NCBI RefSeq assembly: GCF_900167365.1
Contig: NZ_FUXL01000002.1
Coordinates: 124,001-188,000 of the forward strand
Source of the DNA: Consotaella salsifontis
GTDB lineage: Bacteria; Pseudomonadota; Alphaproteobacteria; Rhizobiales; Rhizobiaceae
DNA length: 64,000 nucleotides
Reading direction: 5' to 3'
Shown: positions 34,304-44,155 of the stretch, piece after piece
Position numbering within the stretch: the first letter of the stretch is position 1
Layout of the letters: each line of letters starts with the position of its first letter
Program-made: the position numbers and the translations under genes
The notes under the pieces: model-generated
Seen by the model: the letters and a program-made list of their open reading frames with translations, nothing else
What the model was told of the DNA's origin: nothing
The model's database searches: none

Positions 34304-35947
34304 TCAGGCGGCCTTGCCAAGCATCAGCTTCAGATCGTCCTCGACCCGGCCAGCCGGGCGGATTGAGAATTTCTCGACCAGCACGGCGAGCGCCTCGGCC
34401 GTCAGGAACTGCGGCAGCGTCGGCCCGAGATAGATGTTGGTGATTCCTAGGTGGAGGAGCGTGAGGAGGACCGCCACGGCCTTCTGCTCGAACCAGGAGA
34501 CGGCGAGGGTCAGCGGCAGATCGTTGACGCCGACATTCAGCGCGCCGGCGACCGCTACCGCGATCTGGATGGCGGAGTACGCGTCATTGCACTGACCGAC
34601 GTCGAGAACGCGCGGGATGCCGTTGATATCGCCGAGGTCTTCGCGGTTGAAGCGGAACTTGCCGCAGCCGAGCGTCAGGATCAGGCTGTCCTTGGGCGTC
34701 GCCACCGCGAGGTCGTGGAAATAGGTCCTGCCACGGCGCGCGCCGTCGCAGCCGCCGATAAGGAAGAGGTGCTTCACCTCGCCCTTGCCGATCATGTCGA
34801 GCAACGTGCCGGCGACGCTCATCACCGTGTTGCGGGCAAAGCCGATCGGGATCGTCTCTTCCGGCGCATCCTCGCCATAGCCGGGCAAGGCCAGCGCGCA
34901 GTCGATGGCGGCGGAGAAATCACGGGTCGGCAGATGGGAAACGCCTGTCCAACCCACCGGCCCGCGTGTGAAGAGGCGATCCTGATAGCCCTTCAGCGTC
35001 GGGTCGATCAGGCAGTTGGACGTCATGACGATGGCGCCGGGAAAGGTTGCGAATTCGCGCTGCTGTTCGTACCAGGCGCCGCCGAAATGGCCGGCGAGAT
35101 GCGGATACTTCTTGAGGCCCGGATAAGCGAGCGCCGGCAGCATCTCGCCATGGGTGTAGACGTTGATGCCCTTGCCCTCGGTCTGCTTCAGGATCTCCTC
35201 CAGATCGCCGAGATCGTGACCGGAGACCACCAGCGCCTTGCCGGCCTTGGGCGAGATGCGCGCATGGGTGATCTCGGGGTGGCCGTAGCGCTCGGTGTTG
35301 GCGGCGTCGAGCATTTCCATGCATTTGAGGTTGAGGTCGCCGACCTTCAGCGACTGGCCGAGCAAAGCCTCGGCATCGGTCGGGTCCGTGGCCAGGAAGG
35401 CCGCGATGGCGTGGAGTTCCGCCATGATGGCGCTGTCGGAGCGGCTGAGCACCCTGGCATGCTCGTAATAGGCGGCGCAGCCCTTCAGTCCGTAGAGGAC
35501 AAGGTTGCGCAGGCCCACGATGGTCGGGCCGTCACGATCCATGTAGCGGTTGAGGGCGGCCATGGGCGCCGACGCCAGGATTTCCGCCTTCATCGCCCCT
35601 GGGGTCCAGGTGGCCGGCTCCGGCAGGTCCGAAAGGTCCGCGCCGTTCGCCTCGGCGATGGCGCGCGCCCTGTCGCGCATGGCGACAGCTTCGGCGATCC
35701 AGGAGACGAACCGATCCTCGTCGAAATTGACGTTGGTCAGCGTGGTGAACCAGGCAAAGGGCGTGAAGGCATCGATCGCCTCGTCGGAAACGCCCCGCCC
35801 GGCTGCGCGGTGGGCGAAGACGGACACGCCGAGCATGACGCGCAGCAGCACGTCCTGAAGATCGGAGACAGCGGCCGTCTTTCCGCAATTGCCGACAGCG
35901 GCCGAGCAGCCGTCCCGCTGACTTTGCTCACACTGAACACAGAACAT
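34304..35947 (-). CDS. hcp: Hydroxylamine reductase / hybrid cluster protein Hcp
   Basis: A 547-residue hybrid cluster protein. The N-terminal FeS cysteines are C3, C6, C14 and C21 (MFCVQCEQ ... NCGK). Hybrid-cluster ligand regions are SGHDLGD, the HGEMLPAL stretch, MTSNCLIDP, LIGGCDGARRGR, LTLGCGKFRFN and DVGQCNDAYSA. Hcp reduces hydroxylamine or nitric oxide in the cytoplasm and protects from nitrosative stress. The usual reductase partner Hcr is not in the window. A TTG-N8-CAA site 65-78 bases upstream suggests NnrR/FNR-family control. It stands inside an otherwise conserved backbone (apaG-hslO), as if inserted. Confidence 0.93.
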   Translation of the reverse strand: MFCVQCEQSQRDGCSAAVGNCGKTAAVSDLQDVLLRVMLGVSVFAHRAAGRGVSDEAIDAFTPFAWFTTLTNVNFDEDRFVSWIAEAVAMRDRARAIAEANGADLSDLPEPATWTPGAMKAEILASAPMAALNRYMDRDGPTIVGLRNLVLYGLKGCAAYYEHARVLSRSDSAIMAELHAIAAFLATDPTDAEALLGQSLKVGDLNLKCMEMLDAANTERYGHPEITHARISPKAGKALVVSGHDLGDLEEILKQTEGKGINVYTHGEMLPALAYPGLKKYPHLAGHFGGAWYEQQREFATFPGAIVMTSNCLIDPTLKGYQDRLFTRGPVGWTGVSHLPTRDFSAAIDCALALPGYGEDAPEETIPIGFARNTVMSVAGTLLDMIGKGEVKHLFLIGGCDGARRGRTYFHDLAVATPKDSLILTLGCGKFRFNREDLGDINGIPRVLDVGQCNDAYSAIQIAVAVAGALNVGVNDLPLTLAVSWFEQKAVAVLLTLLHLGITNIYLGPTLPQFLTAEALAVLVEKFSIRPAGRVEDDLKLMLGKAA

Positions 35948-36011
35948 TCCAGCACCCCCAAAGATCGAAAATCCGATGCAGGCTGGTCTAGGGGATTGGC
36001 GGAAGCGGTTT

Positions 36012-36025
36012 TTGCGTTTTCACAA
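36012..36025 (-). promoter_or_regulatory. NnrR/FNR-like site upstream of hcp
   Basis: On the minus strand, TTGTGAAAACGCAA has the TTGyG-N4-CGCAA layout of NO-responsive CRP/FNR-family regulators (NnrR/Dnr), with one deviation. It lies 65-78 bases before the hcp start codon, a suitable place for activation. Confidence 0.5.
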
Positions 36026-36084
36026 AGAGGGCCGTGGATGCCCTGTCCCGGCGCCGCGACCTCATGCCGCGCCGGGATTCGCAG

Positions 36085-37095
36085 TCAGTTGTCGTCGCCG
36101 GACTGCTCGAATTCCGCCGGATCGAACTGGTAGTGTTCACCGCAGAATTCGCAGGTCACTTCGATACGGCCGTCCTCGATGCTGTCCTTGATTTCCTCGG
36201 CGGAAAAATTGGACAGAACCTCCCTGATCCGGTCCTTCGAGCAAGAGCAGAAATCGCGAACCGGACTGGCCGGGAACACGCGCACGCCGCGCTCATGGAA
36301 AAGGCGGAAGAGCAACCGCTCGACACCGACATCGGGATCGATGAGTTCCGATGGCTCGATGGTCTCGACCAGCGTGCTCACCTCCACCCAGGCGTCGTCG
36401 GGCTCGTGCTCCGGCAGGTCGGCGCCCTCCGGCGCATCCCCGCCCGGAAGATCCGGCAGGCGCATGCGCTCCGGCGCCGAGGGCAGGAACTGGGCGATGA
36501 GCCCGCCCGCCCGCCAGCTTTCGGTGAAGGCGTCGCCCCCCGACTCGCGCCGCGACATCTTCGCGACGGTCAGGCGAACGGCGGTCGGAATCTGCTCCGA
36601 CTGGCGGAAATAGCTTTCGGCAATCGATTCCAGCGAGCTTCCGTTCAGCTCCACGATGCCCTGATAGCGCTGCATGTGCGCGCCCTGATCGACCGTCAGG
36701 GCCAGGGTGCCTGTGCCCAGCAGAAGCGCCGGGTTCTCCATGGCCTCCGTGCTCGCGCTGGCGATGCGCTCGGCATCGAAGCGGGCATAGGCGCGCACGT
36801 CGGACGGCGTCGAGAAGTCCACCACCAGAAGATCGACCGGGCCATCGGTCTGCGCCTGGACGATGAACTTGCCGGAGAACTTCAGGGACGTGCCGAGAAG
36901 CACAGTCAGCACGATCATCTCCGCGAGCAGGCGGGAGACTGGCTCCGGATAGTCGTGGCGGCCAAGAAGGCGGTCCAGCATCGGCCCGAGCTGCACGGCA
37001 CGCCCGCGCGAGTCGAGCCCTTCCACCTGAAAGGGCACGACCGAGTCGTCTCCGGCATGGCCGAACTGGCCGAGGCCCGGCATGAGTTCAGCCAT
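36085..37095 (-). CDS. hslO: Redox-regulated chaperone Hsp33 (HslO)
   Basis: A 336-residue Hsp33. The zinc-binding cysteines are present as CSC (FCSCSKDR) and CEFC near the C-terminus, so the CxC...CxxC redox switch is intact. Oxidation releases zinc and activates holdase activity in the cytoplasm. The start overlaps the 3' end of argF by eight bases, giving the order argD-argF-hslO on the minus strand. Confidence 0.94.
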   Translation of the reverse strand: MAELMPGLGQFGHAGDDSVVPFQVEGLDSRGRAVQLGPMLDRLLGRHDYPEPVSRLLAEMIVLTVLLGTSLKFSGKFIVQAQTDGPVDLLVVDFSTPSDVRAYARFDAERIASASTEAMENPALLLGTGTLALTVDQGAHMQRYQGIVELNGSSLESIAESYFRQSEQIPTAVRLTVAKMSRRESGGDAFTESWRAGGLIAQFLPSAPERMRLPDLPGGDAPEGADLPEHEPDDAWVEVSTLVETIEPSELIDPDVGVERLLFRLFHERGVRVFPASPVRDFCSCSKDRIREVLSNFSAEEIKDSIEDGRIEVTCEFCGEHYQFDPAEFEQSGDDN

Positions 37096-38023
37096 GCGCC
37101 GTCACCTCGCCGAAACACCAGGCAAGAACCGATTTCTGGGCATGAAGCCGATTTTCGGCTTCGTCGAACACGACTGATTGCGGTCCGTCGATCACTTCGT
37201 CCGTTACCTCCTCGCCGCGATGGGCAGGAAGGCAATGCATGAACAGGGCGTCGGGTTTCGCATGGGCCATGAGCCGCTCGTTCACCTGATAGGGAATAAA
37301 GACGTTGTGCCCGCGCGCCTCGGCCTCACGGCCCATCGATACCCAGGTGTCGGTGACGACGCAGTCGGCCTCGCTGACGGCCTCCACCGGATCGCCCGTG
37401 AGCATGATCGAGGCGCCGTTGGCGCGCGCTTTCTCGACGAAATCCAAGGCCGGTCCCGAGCCCTCGGGCGTCGCGATCTTCAGCTTGAAGCCGAATGCCG
37501 CGGACGCCTCGATGAAGGAGTTGAGCACGTTGTTGCCGTCGCCCGTCCAGGCGAAGGTCTTGCCGGCGACGGGCCCGCGCTTTTCTTCGAAGGTCAGCAG
37601 GTCCGCCATGATCTGGCAGGGATGCGTGTCGTCCGTCAGGCCGTTGATCACCGGGATCGTCGCATATTCGGCCATTTCCAGCAGGCGCGCATGACGCGTC
37701 GTGCGGATCATGATGGCATCGACATAGCGCGACAGCACCCGCGCGGTGTCGGCGATCGTCTCGCTGCGGCCAAGCTGCATCTCGGCGCCCGACAGAACGA
37801 GCGTCTCGCCGCCGAGCTGGCGCATGCCGACGTCGAAGGACACGCGCGTGCGCGTCGACGGCTTGTCGAAGATCATCGCGAGGACCTTGCCGGCGAGTGG
37901 CTTCGGTTCATCCCGCTTGAGGCTCTTGCGCCACGCGGCATCCTTCAGGATCGCCCGTAGATCCGAGCGGTCCACCACCGACAGGTCGAGAAAGTGCCGG
38001 GACTGGGTTTTGCCTTCGTTCAT
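37088..38023 (-). CDS. argF: Ornithine carbamoyltransferase ArgF
   Basis: A 311-residue anabolic ornithine carbamoyltransferase. Signatures are the carbamoyl-phosphate loop [13 protein letters not shown], the DALMIRTT-like [11 protein letters not shown], the HPCQ motif ([12 protein letters not shown]), the ornithine region DTWVSMG and [12 protein letters not shown]. It makes citrulline from ornithine and carbamoyl phosphate. ATG 38023 is preferred, with GGGAG upstream; a GTG at 38038 overlapping the argD stop is an alternative five codons earlier. It lies directly after argD. Confidence 0.94.
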   Translation of the reverse strand: MNEGKTQSRHFLDLSVVDRSDLRAILKDAAWRKSLKRDEPKPLAGKVLAMIFDKPSTRTRVSFDVGMRQLGGETLVLSGAEMQLGRSETIADTARVLSRYVDAIMIRTTRHARLLEMAEYATIPVINGLTDDTHPCQIMADLLTFEEKRGPVAGKTFAWTGDGNNVLNSFIEASAAFGFKLKIATPEGSGPALDFVEKARANGASIMLTGDPVEAVSEADCVVTDTWVSMGREAEARGHNVFIPYQVNERLMAHAKPDALFMHCLPAHRGEEVTDEVIDGPQSVVFDEAENRLHAQKSVLAWCFGEVTAHG

Positions 38024-38034
38024 CTCCGGCTCCC

Positions 38035-39231
38035 TCACGCGAGCTTCGTCTCGGCCGCGACAACGGCCGTCTCAATGCGCTCCATCGCCTCGCGCACCTC
38101 ATCGGCGGTGATGACGAGGGGCGGCAGAAGACGCACCACGTTATCGCCCGCCAGCGCCGAGATGACGCCGGCTTCGCGCATTTCGGCGGCGAGCACCGAG
38201 TTTGGAATGCCCGCCTTGATACCCAGCAGCAGGCCCTCGCCGCGCACTTCCTGGACCACGCCGGGGTGACGATCCGCCAGGGATGCCAAGGACTGCTTCA
38301 TCACGAGCGCGACGTCGCGCACATGCTCCAGGAAGCCCGGTGCGAGCATCACGTCGAGCACGGCGTTGCCGACCGCCATGGCCAGCGGGTTGCCGCCATA
38401 GGTCGTGCCATGGGTGCCGGCCGTCATGCCCTTGGCCGCCTCTTCCGTGGCGAGGCACGCGCCGAGCGGGAAGCCGCCGCCAATGCCCTTGGCCACCGCC
38501 ATGATATCGGGAGTAATCCCGGCGGCCTCATGGGCGAACAGACGCCCCGTGCGCCCCATGCCGGTCTGCACCTCGTCGAGCACCATCAAAAGCCCATGCT
38601 CGTCGCAGAACGCGCGCAGCGCCCGCAGATACTCGTTCGATGCGGAGCGGATGCCGCCCTCGCCCTGGATCGGCTCGATGAGGATGCCCGCCGTCTCGTC
38701 GGTCAGCGCGGCCTTGACCGCACCCATGTCGCCGAAGGCCACCTGGTCGAATCCGTCCACCTTGGGGCCGAAGCCTTCCAGGTACTTCCCCTGGCCGCCG
38801 GCCGCGATGGTCGCGAGGGTGCGGCCGTGGAAGGCACCCTCGAAGGTGATCAGGCGGTAGCGCTCGGGCCGGCCCGAGACGTAGTGATAGCGACGCGCCG
38901 TCTTGATCGCCGCCTCCAGCGCTTCCGCGCCCGAATTGGTGAAGAACACGCGGTCGGCGAAGGTCACGGCCGTCAGGCGCTCACCCAGACGCTGCTGGCC
39001 GGGAATCTCGAACAGATTGGAAGTGTGCCACAGCTTCTCCGCCTGCGCCTTCAGCGCCTCGACGAGATGCGGGTGGGCATGGCCAAGACCGTTGACGGCG
39101 ATGCCGCCCGACAGATCCATGAACCGCCGGCCGTCCTCGGTGGTCAGCCAGACGCCCTTTCCTCGCTCGAAGCGCAGGCCGATGCGGGAGTAAGTCGCAT
39201 AAAGAGGCGAATGCTCGGGATTTGCGCTCAT
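38035..39231 (-). CDS. argD: Acetylornithine aminotransferase ArgD
   Basis: A 398-residue class III PLP aminotransferase with [17 protein letters not shown], the PLP-ring Asp in [12 protein letters not shown], the Schiff-base Lys in [13 protein letters not shown] and the [12 protein letters not shown] loop. It transfers an amino group to N-acetylglutamate semialdehyde in arginine synthesis and often also serves succinyldiaminopimelate in lysine synthesis. It is first of the argD-argF-hslO group, and a strong stem-loop lies in its leader at 39282-39304. Confidence 0.94.
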   Translation of the reverse strand: MSANPEHSPLYATYSRIGLRFERGKGVWLTTEDGRRFMDLSGGIAVNGLGHAHPHLVEALKAQAEKLWHTSNLFEIPGQQRLGERLTAVTFADRVFFTNSGAEALEAAIKTARRYHYVSGRPERYRLITFEGAFHGRTLATIAAGGQGKYLEGFGPKVDGFDQVAFGDMGAVKAALTDETAGILIEPIQGEGGIRSASNEYLRALRAFCDEHGLLMVLDEVQTGMGRTGRLFAHEAAGITPDIMAVAKGIGGGFPLGACLATEEAAKGMTAGTHGTTYGGNPLAMAVGNAVLDVMLAPGFLEHVRDVALVMKQSLASLADRHPGVVQEVRGEGLLLGIKAGIPNSVLAAEMREAGVISALAGDNVVRLLPPLVITADEVREAMERIETAVVAAETKLA

Positions 39232-39281
39232 GGCTCGTCACTTCGTTGTGGGGCGGCGGGTCGCCGTTTTTCCAAATAGTG

Positions 39282-39304
39282 AAGCCTGCCGGACAGGCAG
39301 GCTT
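39282..39304 (-). promoter_or_regulatory. Stem-loop in the argD leader
   Basis: Perfect 9-bp stem (AAGCCTGCC / GGCAGGCTT) with a 5-base loop, 51-73 bases upstream of the argD start. It could be an attenuator, the terminator of a short upstream transcript, or an mRNA stabiliser. A smaller GC-rich dyad lies nearer the start codon (about 39252-39268). Confidence 0.45.
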
Positions 39305-39500
39305 TGGCGGCACCGACCATACGTGCATGTTGAGAGGCAAGGCTATACCACGCGCGGGCGAGCTATTGTCAATCAGCCGCTCCGGCCCGTGGCGTGAAAC
39401 CTCGGCGATGCGCGATTTTGCCCTGGTCTTCTACCCATGGGTGCCACAGATGCTGCGGGGCGCAACCGTGGACGACAAGCTGGGGAAAAGCGCAAAAAGC

Positions 39501-39537
39501 GATTCGACCGAGGTTGCAGGACTCTTGTCAGAGAGTC
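39501..39537 (+). promoter_or_regulatory. Cluster of three GANTC (CcrM) methylation sites upstream of gcrA
   Basis: GATTC at 39501-39505, GACTC at 39520-39524 and GAGTC at 39533-39537 fall within 37 bases, about 150 bases before the gcrA start. CcrM methylates GANTC in Alphaproteobacteria, and GcrA acts at promoters carrying methylated GANTC. Confidence 0.65.
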
Positions 39538-39684
39538 AGACCATGGGTTAAATTTTGGTACACACTAGATTTCGTGCGGCGGACCTAGTCGTTAGGCATA
39601 TGTAGTGGCCAGTCTTCCCAAGGGCTTCCTTGGGGGGCCGGTTTCGTCTGACGCGATGCAAGAATACGAGGAAGGAGCGTCTCG

Positions 39685-40233
39685 ATGAGCTGGACCGACG
39701 AGCGGGTGGAGCTTCTGAAGCAGCTTTGGAACGAAGGCTTGAGTGCCAGTCAGATAGCAGGTCAGCTCGGCGGCGTCAGCCGCAATGCGGTGATTGGCAA
39801 GGTTCATCGGCTGAAGCTCGAGGGTCGTGCCAAGACGGCCCTTCCTGGTCAGGCCGAGGCCCCGGTTCAGAAGGCGGTCGAGGCGGTGATCGAGACCCGG
39901 GCCGTCGAGGTCGAGATTTCCGGTCGCGCCGCCGCGCAGATGGGCGGTGGCCGTTCTGTGGTGCGTTCGGTGGGCGCGACCGCGCTCAAGGTCGAGACTG
40001 AAACGGACCTCGTGGTTCAGCACGTCGAGGGTCCCGGCGGCGAGGTGGTTCCGATCTCGCGCAACCTGACCCTTGTCCAGCTGACCGAGCGCACATGCAA
40101 GTGGCCGCTGGGCGATCCTCTTTCGGAAGACTTCCGCTTCTGCGGCAATCCTTCCGGCGACAGCTCGCCTTATTGCACCTATCATGCACGACTGGCGTTC
40201 CAGCCGCCCTCGGAGCGCCGCCGCGTTCGCTGA
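39685..40233 (+). CDS. gcrA: GcrA cell cycle regulator
   Basis: A 182-residue GcrA. The N-terminal DNA-binding domain is WTDERVELLKQLWNEGLS with SQIAGQLGGVSRNAVIGKVHR (residues 3-45). A variable acidic linker follows, then the C-terminal sigma70-interaction domain with TCKWPLGDP and FCGNP...SPYCTYHARLA. GcrA works with sigma70 at promoters containing methylated GANTC to time cell-cycle genes. SD-like GGAAGGAG stands before the ATG. Three GANTC sites upstream suggest feedback. Confidence 0.95.
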   Translation: MSWTDERVELLKQLWNEGLSASQIAGQLGGVSRNAVIGKVHRLKLEGRAKTALPGQAEAPVQKAVEAVIETRAVEVEISGRAAAQMGGGRSVVRSVGATALKVETETDLVVQHVEGPGGEVVPISRNLTLVQLTERTCKWPLGDPLSEDFRFCGNPSGDSSPYCTYHARLAFQPPSERRRVR

Positions 40234-40326
40234 TCCGACGCATTATTCGCCATCGGCCTGAGCTTCTCAGGAAGCTTCTGGCCGGCGCGATCGCCGGTCA
40301 GCCAGGAGGGCCGGAGGAGAAGGTCC

Positions 40327-40827
40327 GTGCAATCCGGGCGACAATTTCTTTTGGGGGGATGCTTCTGCGGCAAGGTTCGATACCGCCTGACGGATCGACC
40401 GCTCTTCACCCATTGCTGCCACTGCCGCGAGTGCCAATCGCTGACCGGCAGCGCGTTCGTAATCAACGCTCTGATCGAGGCCGACCGGATCGAGATGCTT
40501 TGCGGGGCCCCCGTCGCCGTGCGCGTGCCGAGCACAAGCGGCGCACCGCATGATGTCTACCGCTGTCCCGATTGCCAGACAGCGGTCTGGAGCGACTACG
40601 GGGCGCGCGGCTGGTTGCGCTTCGTGCGCGTCGGCACACTGGACGAACCATCGGCCATCACACCCGACATTCACATTTACACACGCTCAAAGCTGCCTTG
40701 GGTGAGGCTGCCCGAAGGCGCGATGGCGGTCGAGGAATATTACGATCCGAGGTCGCTATGGCCAGCGGAAAGCGTGGCGCGCTATGATGCCGGCCACCGC
40801 GCCGCGGCGATCGCCCTCGAGGGTTAA
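40327..40827 (+). CDS. GFA family (CENP-V/Gfa-like) zinc protein
   Basis: A 166-residue protein with the GFA fold: GGCFCGKVRY, CCHCRECQSLTG and CPDCQTAVW supply the zinc cysteines. Gfa was described as a glutathione-dependent formaldehyde-activating enzyme, but most family members have unknown substrates. The start is GTG 40327, with GGAGGAGAAGG just upstream. It follows gcrA by 93 bases and converges on phoB. Confidence 0.85.
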   Translation: MQSGRQFLLGGCFCGKVRYRLTDRPLFTHCCHCRECQSLTGSAFVINALIEADRIEMLCGAPVAVRVPSTSGAPHDVYRCPDCQTAVWSDYGARGWLRFVRVGTLDEPSAITPDIHIYTRSKLPWVRLPEGAMAVEEYYDPRSLWPAESVARYDAGHRAAAIALEG

Positions 40828-40932
40828 AGCCGGAGCATATGGCGCAGGCGGCACGGCCGTCGGGGAAGTCGTGGCGGTAAGAACCGGCAGCGCCAATCGG
40901 CCACCCAACAACCGCATTCGCCCCTTGAGACG

Positions 40933-41661
40933 TCAGCTGCTCTCGGCGACGTCTCGGACAGGAGCCCTTGCTGCGAACTGCTCGTCGAGCGAGTAGCCCG
41001 CGCCGCGAACCGTGCGGATCGGGTCGCGCTGGCGGCCGCGATTGATCGCCTTGCGCAGCCGCCCGACATGAACGTCCACGGTGCGCTCATCGACATAGAT
41101 GTCGCGTCCCCAGACCCCGTCGAGCAGTTGCTCGCGCGAGAACACGCGACCCGGCGCCTGCATGAAGAACTCCAGAAGCTTGAATTCCGTCGGACCGAGC
41201 TTCACCTCCCGGCCGGCGCGGCGGACGCGGTGCGTTTCGCGGTCGAGATCGATGTCCCCCGCGGTAAGATGGCTTGCGATCTTCTCGGGCTTCACCCGCC
41301 GCAACATGGCGCGCACCCGCGCCAGTAGCTCGGGGGTCGAGAACGGCTTGACGACATAGTCGTCCGCGCCAACCGAAAGCCCCCTCACCCGCTCGCCCTC
41401 CTCGCCGCGCGCCGTCACCATGATGATCGGCAGCCGCTCGGTCTCGGAGCGCTGGCGCAGGCGCCGGCAAAGCTCGACGCCGGAAAGGCCCGGCAGCATC
41501 CAGTCGAGGATCAGCACGTCGGGCACTTCCTCCTTGAGGCGCAGCTCCGCCTCGTCCCCGCGCGCGATGGTCTCGACGCTATAGCCCTCCGCTTCCAGAT
41601 TGTAGCGCAGGATGAGGGCGAGCGCCTCCTCGTCCTCCACCACCACGATGCGAGGCGCCAT
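40933..41661 (-). CDS. phoB: Phosphate regulon response regulator PhoB
   Basis: A 242-residue OmpR-type response regulator. The receiver domain has the acidic pocket VEDEEA, the phospho-acceptor Asp in LILDWMLPG and the KPFS Lys. The C-terminal winged helix includes LGPTEFKLLEFFMQAPGRVFSREQLLD-type residues. It activates Pho-box promoters when phosphorylated by PhoR. ATG 41661 has GGAGG eight bases upstream and lies just past the phoU stop; the TTG two codons earlier is less likely. Last gene of the minus-strand pho-pst group. Confidence 0.95.
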   Translation of the reverse strand: MAPRIVVVEDEEALALILRYNLEAEGYSVETIARGDEAELRLKEEVPDVLILDWMLPGLSGVELCRRLRQRSETERLPIIMVTARGEEGERVRGLSVGADDYVVKPFSTPELLARVRAMLRRVKPEKIASHLTAGDIDLDRETHRVRRAGREVKLGPTEFKLLEFFMQAPGRVFSREQLLDGVWGRDIYVDERTVDVHVGRLRKAINRGRQRDPIRTVRGAGYSLDEQFAARAPVRDVAESS

Positions 41662-41663
41662 TC

Positions 41664-42404
41664 TCAAGCCTCCGAGGCCGGCGCGCTGCCAGCGGCTTCC
41701 GGCGGCACCACGATGGACGTGGTCCGGTCGCTCTTGGGACGCTCCGGCCCCATCTGCGCGCCCGTGCGAATGTAGTAGATCGTCTCGGCGATGTTGGTTG
41801 CGTGATCGCCGATGCGCTCGATGTTCTTGGCGCTGAAGAGCAGGTGCGTGCAGGCCGAGATATTGCGCGGGTCTTCCATCATGTAGGTGAGAAGCTCGCG
41901 GAAGATCGACGTATAGACCGCGTCGATCGCCTCGTCCTTGTCGCGAATCCGCTCGGCGCGCTGGTGATCGCGCTCCACATAGGCGTCGAGAACTTCCTTG
42001 AGCTGCTGAAGCGTCAGCTCGGAAAGGTGCTCGATACCGCGCACGAGCTGCATCGGCTGCGGATGATCGTGGACGGCGATAACACGCTTGGCGATGTTCT
42101 TGCCGAGGTCGCCAATCCGCTCGAGGTCGTTGGAAATGCGGATAGCGCCAACGATCTCGCGCAGATCCCGCGCCATGGGCTGACGCTTGGCGATCGTCAT
42201 GATGGCGCGCTCGTCCAATTCGCGCTGGGCGGCGTCGAGCAATGCGTCGTCGGTGATGACCGCCTCGGCCATGGCAAGGTCGCTCTTGACCATGGCGTTC
42301 ACGGCGCGCTCGACCAGGTGCTCGGCCTGACCGCCCATCTCGCAGATGCGGCGGACGATGAACTTCAGCTCTTCGTCGTAGGACTTGACGATATGTTCGT
42401 CCAT
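41664..42404 (-). CDS. phoU: Phosphate signalling protein PhoU
   Basis: A 246-residue two-repeat all-helical protein. Each repeat has the metal-site helices (ERIGDLGKNIAKR in the first, ERIGDHATNIAE in the second). PhoU restrains PhoR when phosphate is ample by bridging PstB and PhoR. ATG 42404 is preferred, with GGAG upstream; an ATG at 42419 is the alternative. It sits between pstB and phoB. Confidence 0.95.
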   Translation of the reverse strand: MDEHIVKSYDEELKFIVRRICEMGGQAEHLVERAVNAMVKSDLAMAEAVITDDALLDAAQRELDERAIMTIAKRQPMARDLREIVGAIRISNDLERIGDLGKNIAKRVIAVHDHPQPMQLVRGIEHLSELTLQQLKEVLDAYVERDHQRAERIRDKDEAIDAVYTSIFRELLTYMMEDPRNISACTHLLFSAKNIERIGDHATNIAETIYYIRTGAQMGPERPKSDRTTSIVVPPEAAGSAPASEA

Positions 42405-42498
42405 CGGAGGTCTCCTCATGACCGAATGGCGGGGTCCAGATGTTCGCGGCGAGCCGGCGCGCCTTCCATTGCTGCGGACGGGCCGGAAGTCCGCAATT

Positions 42499-43317
42499 CT
42501 AGCCGAAGCGTCCGGTGATGTATTCGTGGGTCTTGGGGTTCGAGGGCGAGGTGAAGACCTTCTCGGTGTGATCGAATTCGATCAGCTCACCCAGATACAT
42601 GAAGGCCGTGAGGTCCGAGACGCGCGCCGCCTGCTGCATGTTATGCGTGACGATGGCGATCGTGTAGTCGGACTTCAGCTCGTCGATCAGCTCCTCGATC
42701 TTCGCCGTCGAGATCGGGTCGAGAGCCGAGGCCGGCTCGTCGAGCAGGATCACTTCGGGCTGCACCGCCACCGTGCGCGCGATGCAGAGGCGCTGCTGCT
42801 GACCGCCCGAAAGGCCGAGACCGCTGGACGAGAGCTTGTCCTTGACCTCTTCCCATAGAGCCGCGCGGCGCAGCGCCTGTTCGACCCGCCCGTCCAGCTC
42901 GGAGCGGCTGAGCTTCTCGTAGAGCCGGATACCGAAGGCTATGTTCTCATAGATCGACATGGGAAAGGGCGTCGGCTTCTGGAACACCATGCCGACGCGG
43001 GCGCGCAAGAGATTGAGGTCCTGCGAGCGGTCGAGGATATTCTCTCCATCAAGGAGAATCTGCCCCTCGGCGCGCTGGTTCGGATACATCTCGTAGATGC
43101 GGTTGAACATGCGCAGCAAGGTCGACTTACCGCATCCCGACGGCCCGATGAAGGCCGTCACCGCGCGCTCGGGCAGGGTGAGCGAAATGTCCTTCAGAGC
43201 CTTGGACTTGCCATAGAAGAACGAGACGTCCTTGAGTTCGATCTTCGGCTGGTTCGCCAGACGCGATGCATTTTCATCGCGCGCCGCCGTGGGCGGGACG
43301 AGGGACTGGACGGTCAT
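42499..43317 (-). CDS. pstB: Phosphate ABC transporter ATPase PstB
   Basis: A 272-residue ATPase. Walker A is GPSGCGKST, the signature is [14 protein letters not shown], Walker B is [13 protein letters not shown] and the switch His is in VTHNMQQA. It energises phosphate import through PstC-PstA. ATG 43317 overlaps the pstA stop (ATGA); upstream in-frame sequence to 43416 overlaps pstA and is not conserved in character. A small stem-loop (42473-42495) lies between it and phoU. Confidence 0.96.
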   Translation of the reverse strand: MTVQSLVPPTAARDENASRLANQPKIELKDVSFFYGKSKALKDISLTLPERAVTAFIGPSGCGKSTLLRMFNRIYEMYPNQRAEGQILLDGENILDRSQDLNLLRARVGMVFQKPTPFPMSIYENIAFGIRLYEKLSRSELDGRVEQALRRAALWEEVKDKLSSSGLGLSGGQQQRLCIARTVAVQPEVILLDEPASALDPISTAKIEELIDELKSDYTIAIVTHNMQQAARVSDLTAFMYLGELIEFDHTEKVFTSPSNPKTHEYITGRFG

Positions 43318-44153
43318 CGGTCCTCCTTGCGGGCCGTGAGAAGCCGGGCGACGATGGAAAGCGTCAGCACGGCCAAAGTGGTGATCAGGGCTCCGGCCCA
43401 GGCCAGGCTCTGCCAATCCTCGTAGGGGCTCAACGCGAACTGGAAGATGGTCACGGGAAGGCTGGCCATCGGGGCGTTGAGGTTGAGGCTCCAGAACTGG
43501 TTGTTCAGCGCGGTGAAGAGCAGCGGCGCGGTTTCGCCAGAGATGCGCGCCACGGCCAGAAGGACGCCGGTGATCATACCCGCGCTCGCGGCCTTGTAGG
43601 CGACAGAACGGATGACGACCCAGCGCGGCGCGCCGATGGCTGTTCCCGCCTCGCGAAGGGAATCGGGGACCAGCAGCAGCATGTCCTCGGTGGTGCGCAC
43701 CACGACGGGCAGCACGATGATGGCGAGCGCGATGGCCCCGGCGATGCCGGAGAAGTGGCCCATGGTGCGAACCATCAGCTCATAGATGAACAGTCCGACG
43801 ATGATCGACGGCGCCGAGAGCAGGATGTCGTTGATGAAGCGGATGACGTGGGTCAGTTTGTCGTGGCGTCCATACTCGGCCATGTACGTCCCGGCGAGGA
43901 CGCCGATGGGCGTTCCGACCATGACGGCGATGAACGTCATGAGAAGGCTGCCCATGATGGGGTTGAGAAGCCCTCCCGCCTCTCCCGGAGGCGGCGTCAT
44001 CTCGGTGAAGACGGCGAACGAGAGCCCGCCGATGCCTTCGATCAGGAGATCCATGAGGATCACGAACAGCCAGGCGAGACCGATCAAAGCCGCCAGCACA
44101 CACAGCGACAGCATGATGGTGTTCTTGGCCTTGCGAGCGGCAAAGGACGCCAT
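43314..44153 (-). CDS. pstA: Phosphate ABC transporter permease PstA
   Basis: A 279-residue permease with six predicted membrane segments and the inner-membrane loop [22 protein letters not shown] that contacts PstB. It starts two bases after the pstC stop and overlaps pstB by 4 bases, so the three are co-translated. Confidence 0.95.
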   Translation of the reverse strand: MASFAARKAKNTIMLSLCVLAALIGLAWLFVILMDLLIEGIGGLSFAVFTEMTPPPGEAGGLLNPIMGSLLMTFIAVMVGTPIGVLAGTYMAEYGRHDKLTHVIRFINDILLSAPSIIVGLFIYELMVRTMGHFSGIAGAIALAIIVLPVVVRTTEDMLLLVPDSLREAGTAIGAPRWVVIRSVAYKAASAGMITGVLLAVARISGETAPLLFTALNNQFWSLNLNAPMASLPVTIFQFALSPYEDWQSLAWAGALITTLAVLTLSIVARLLTARKEDR

Positions 44154-44155
44154 GA

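Larger units (their letters stand above)
39232..39684. other. 453-bp divergent intergenic region, argD/gcrA
   Basis: No convincing gene. It holds the argD leader stem-loop on one side and the gcrA promoter region on the other, with three GANTC sites at 39501-39537. An AT-rich stretch around 39548-39575 could carry a gcrA promoter. ORFs here lack coding character. Confidence 0.6.

Noticed and set aside
34451-36133. 560-residue plus-strand frame opposite hcp
   Set aside because: The minus strand holds full Hcp with all cluster ligands; the plus frame has no domain.
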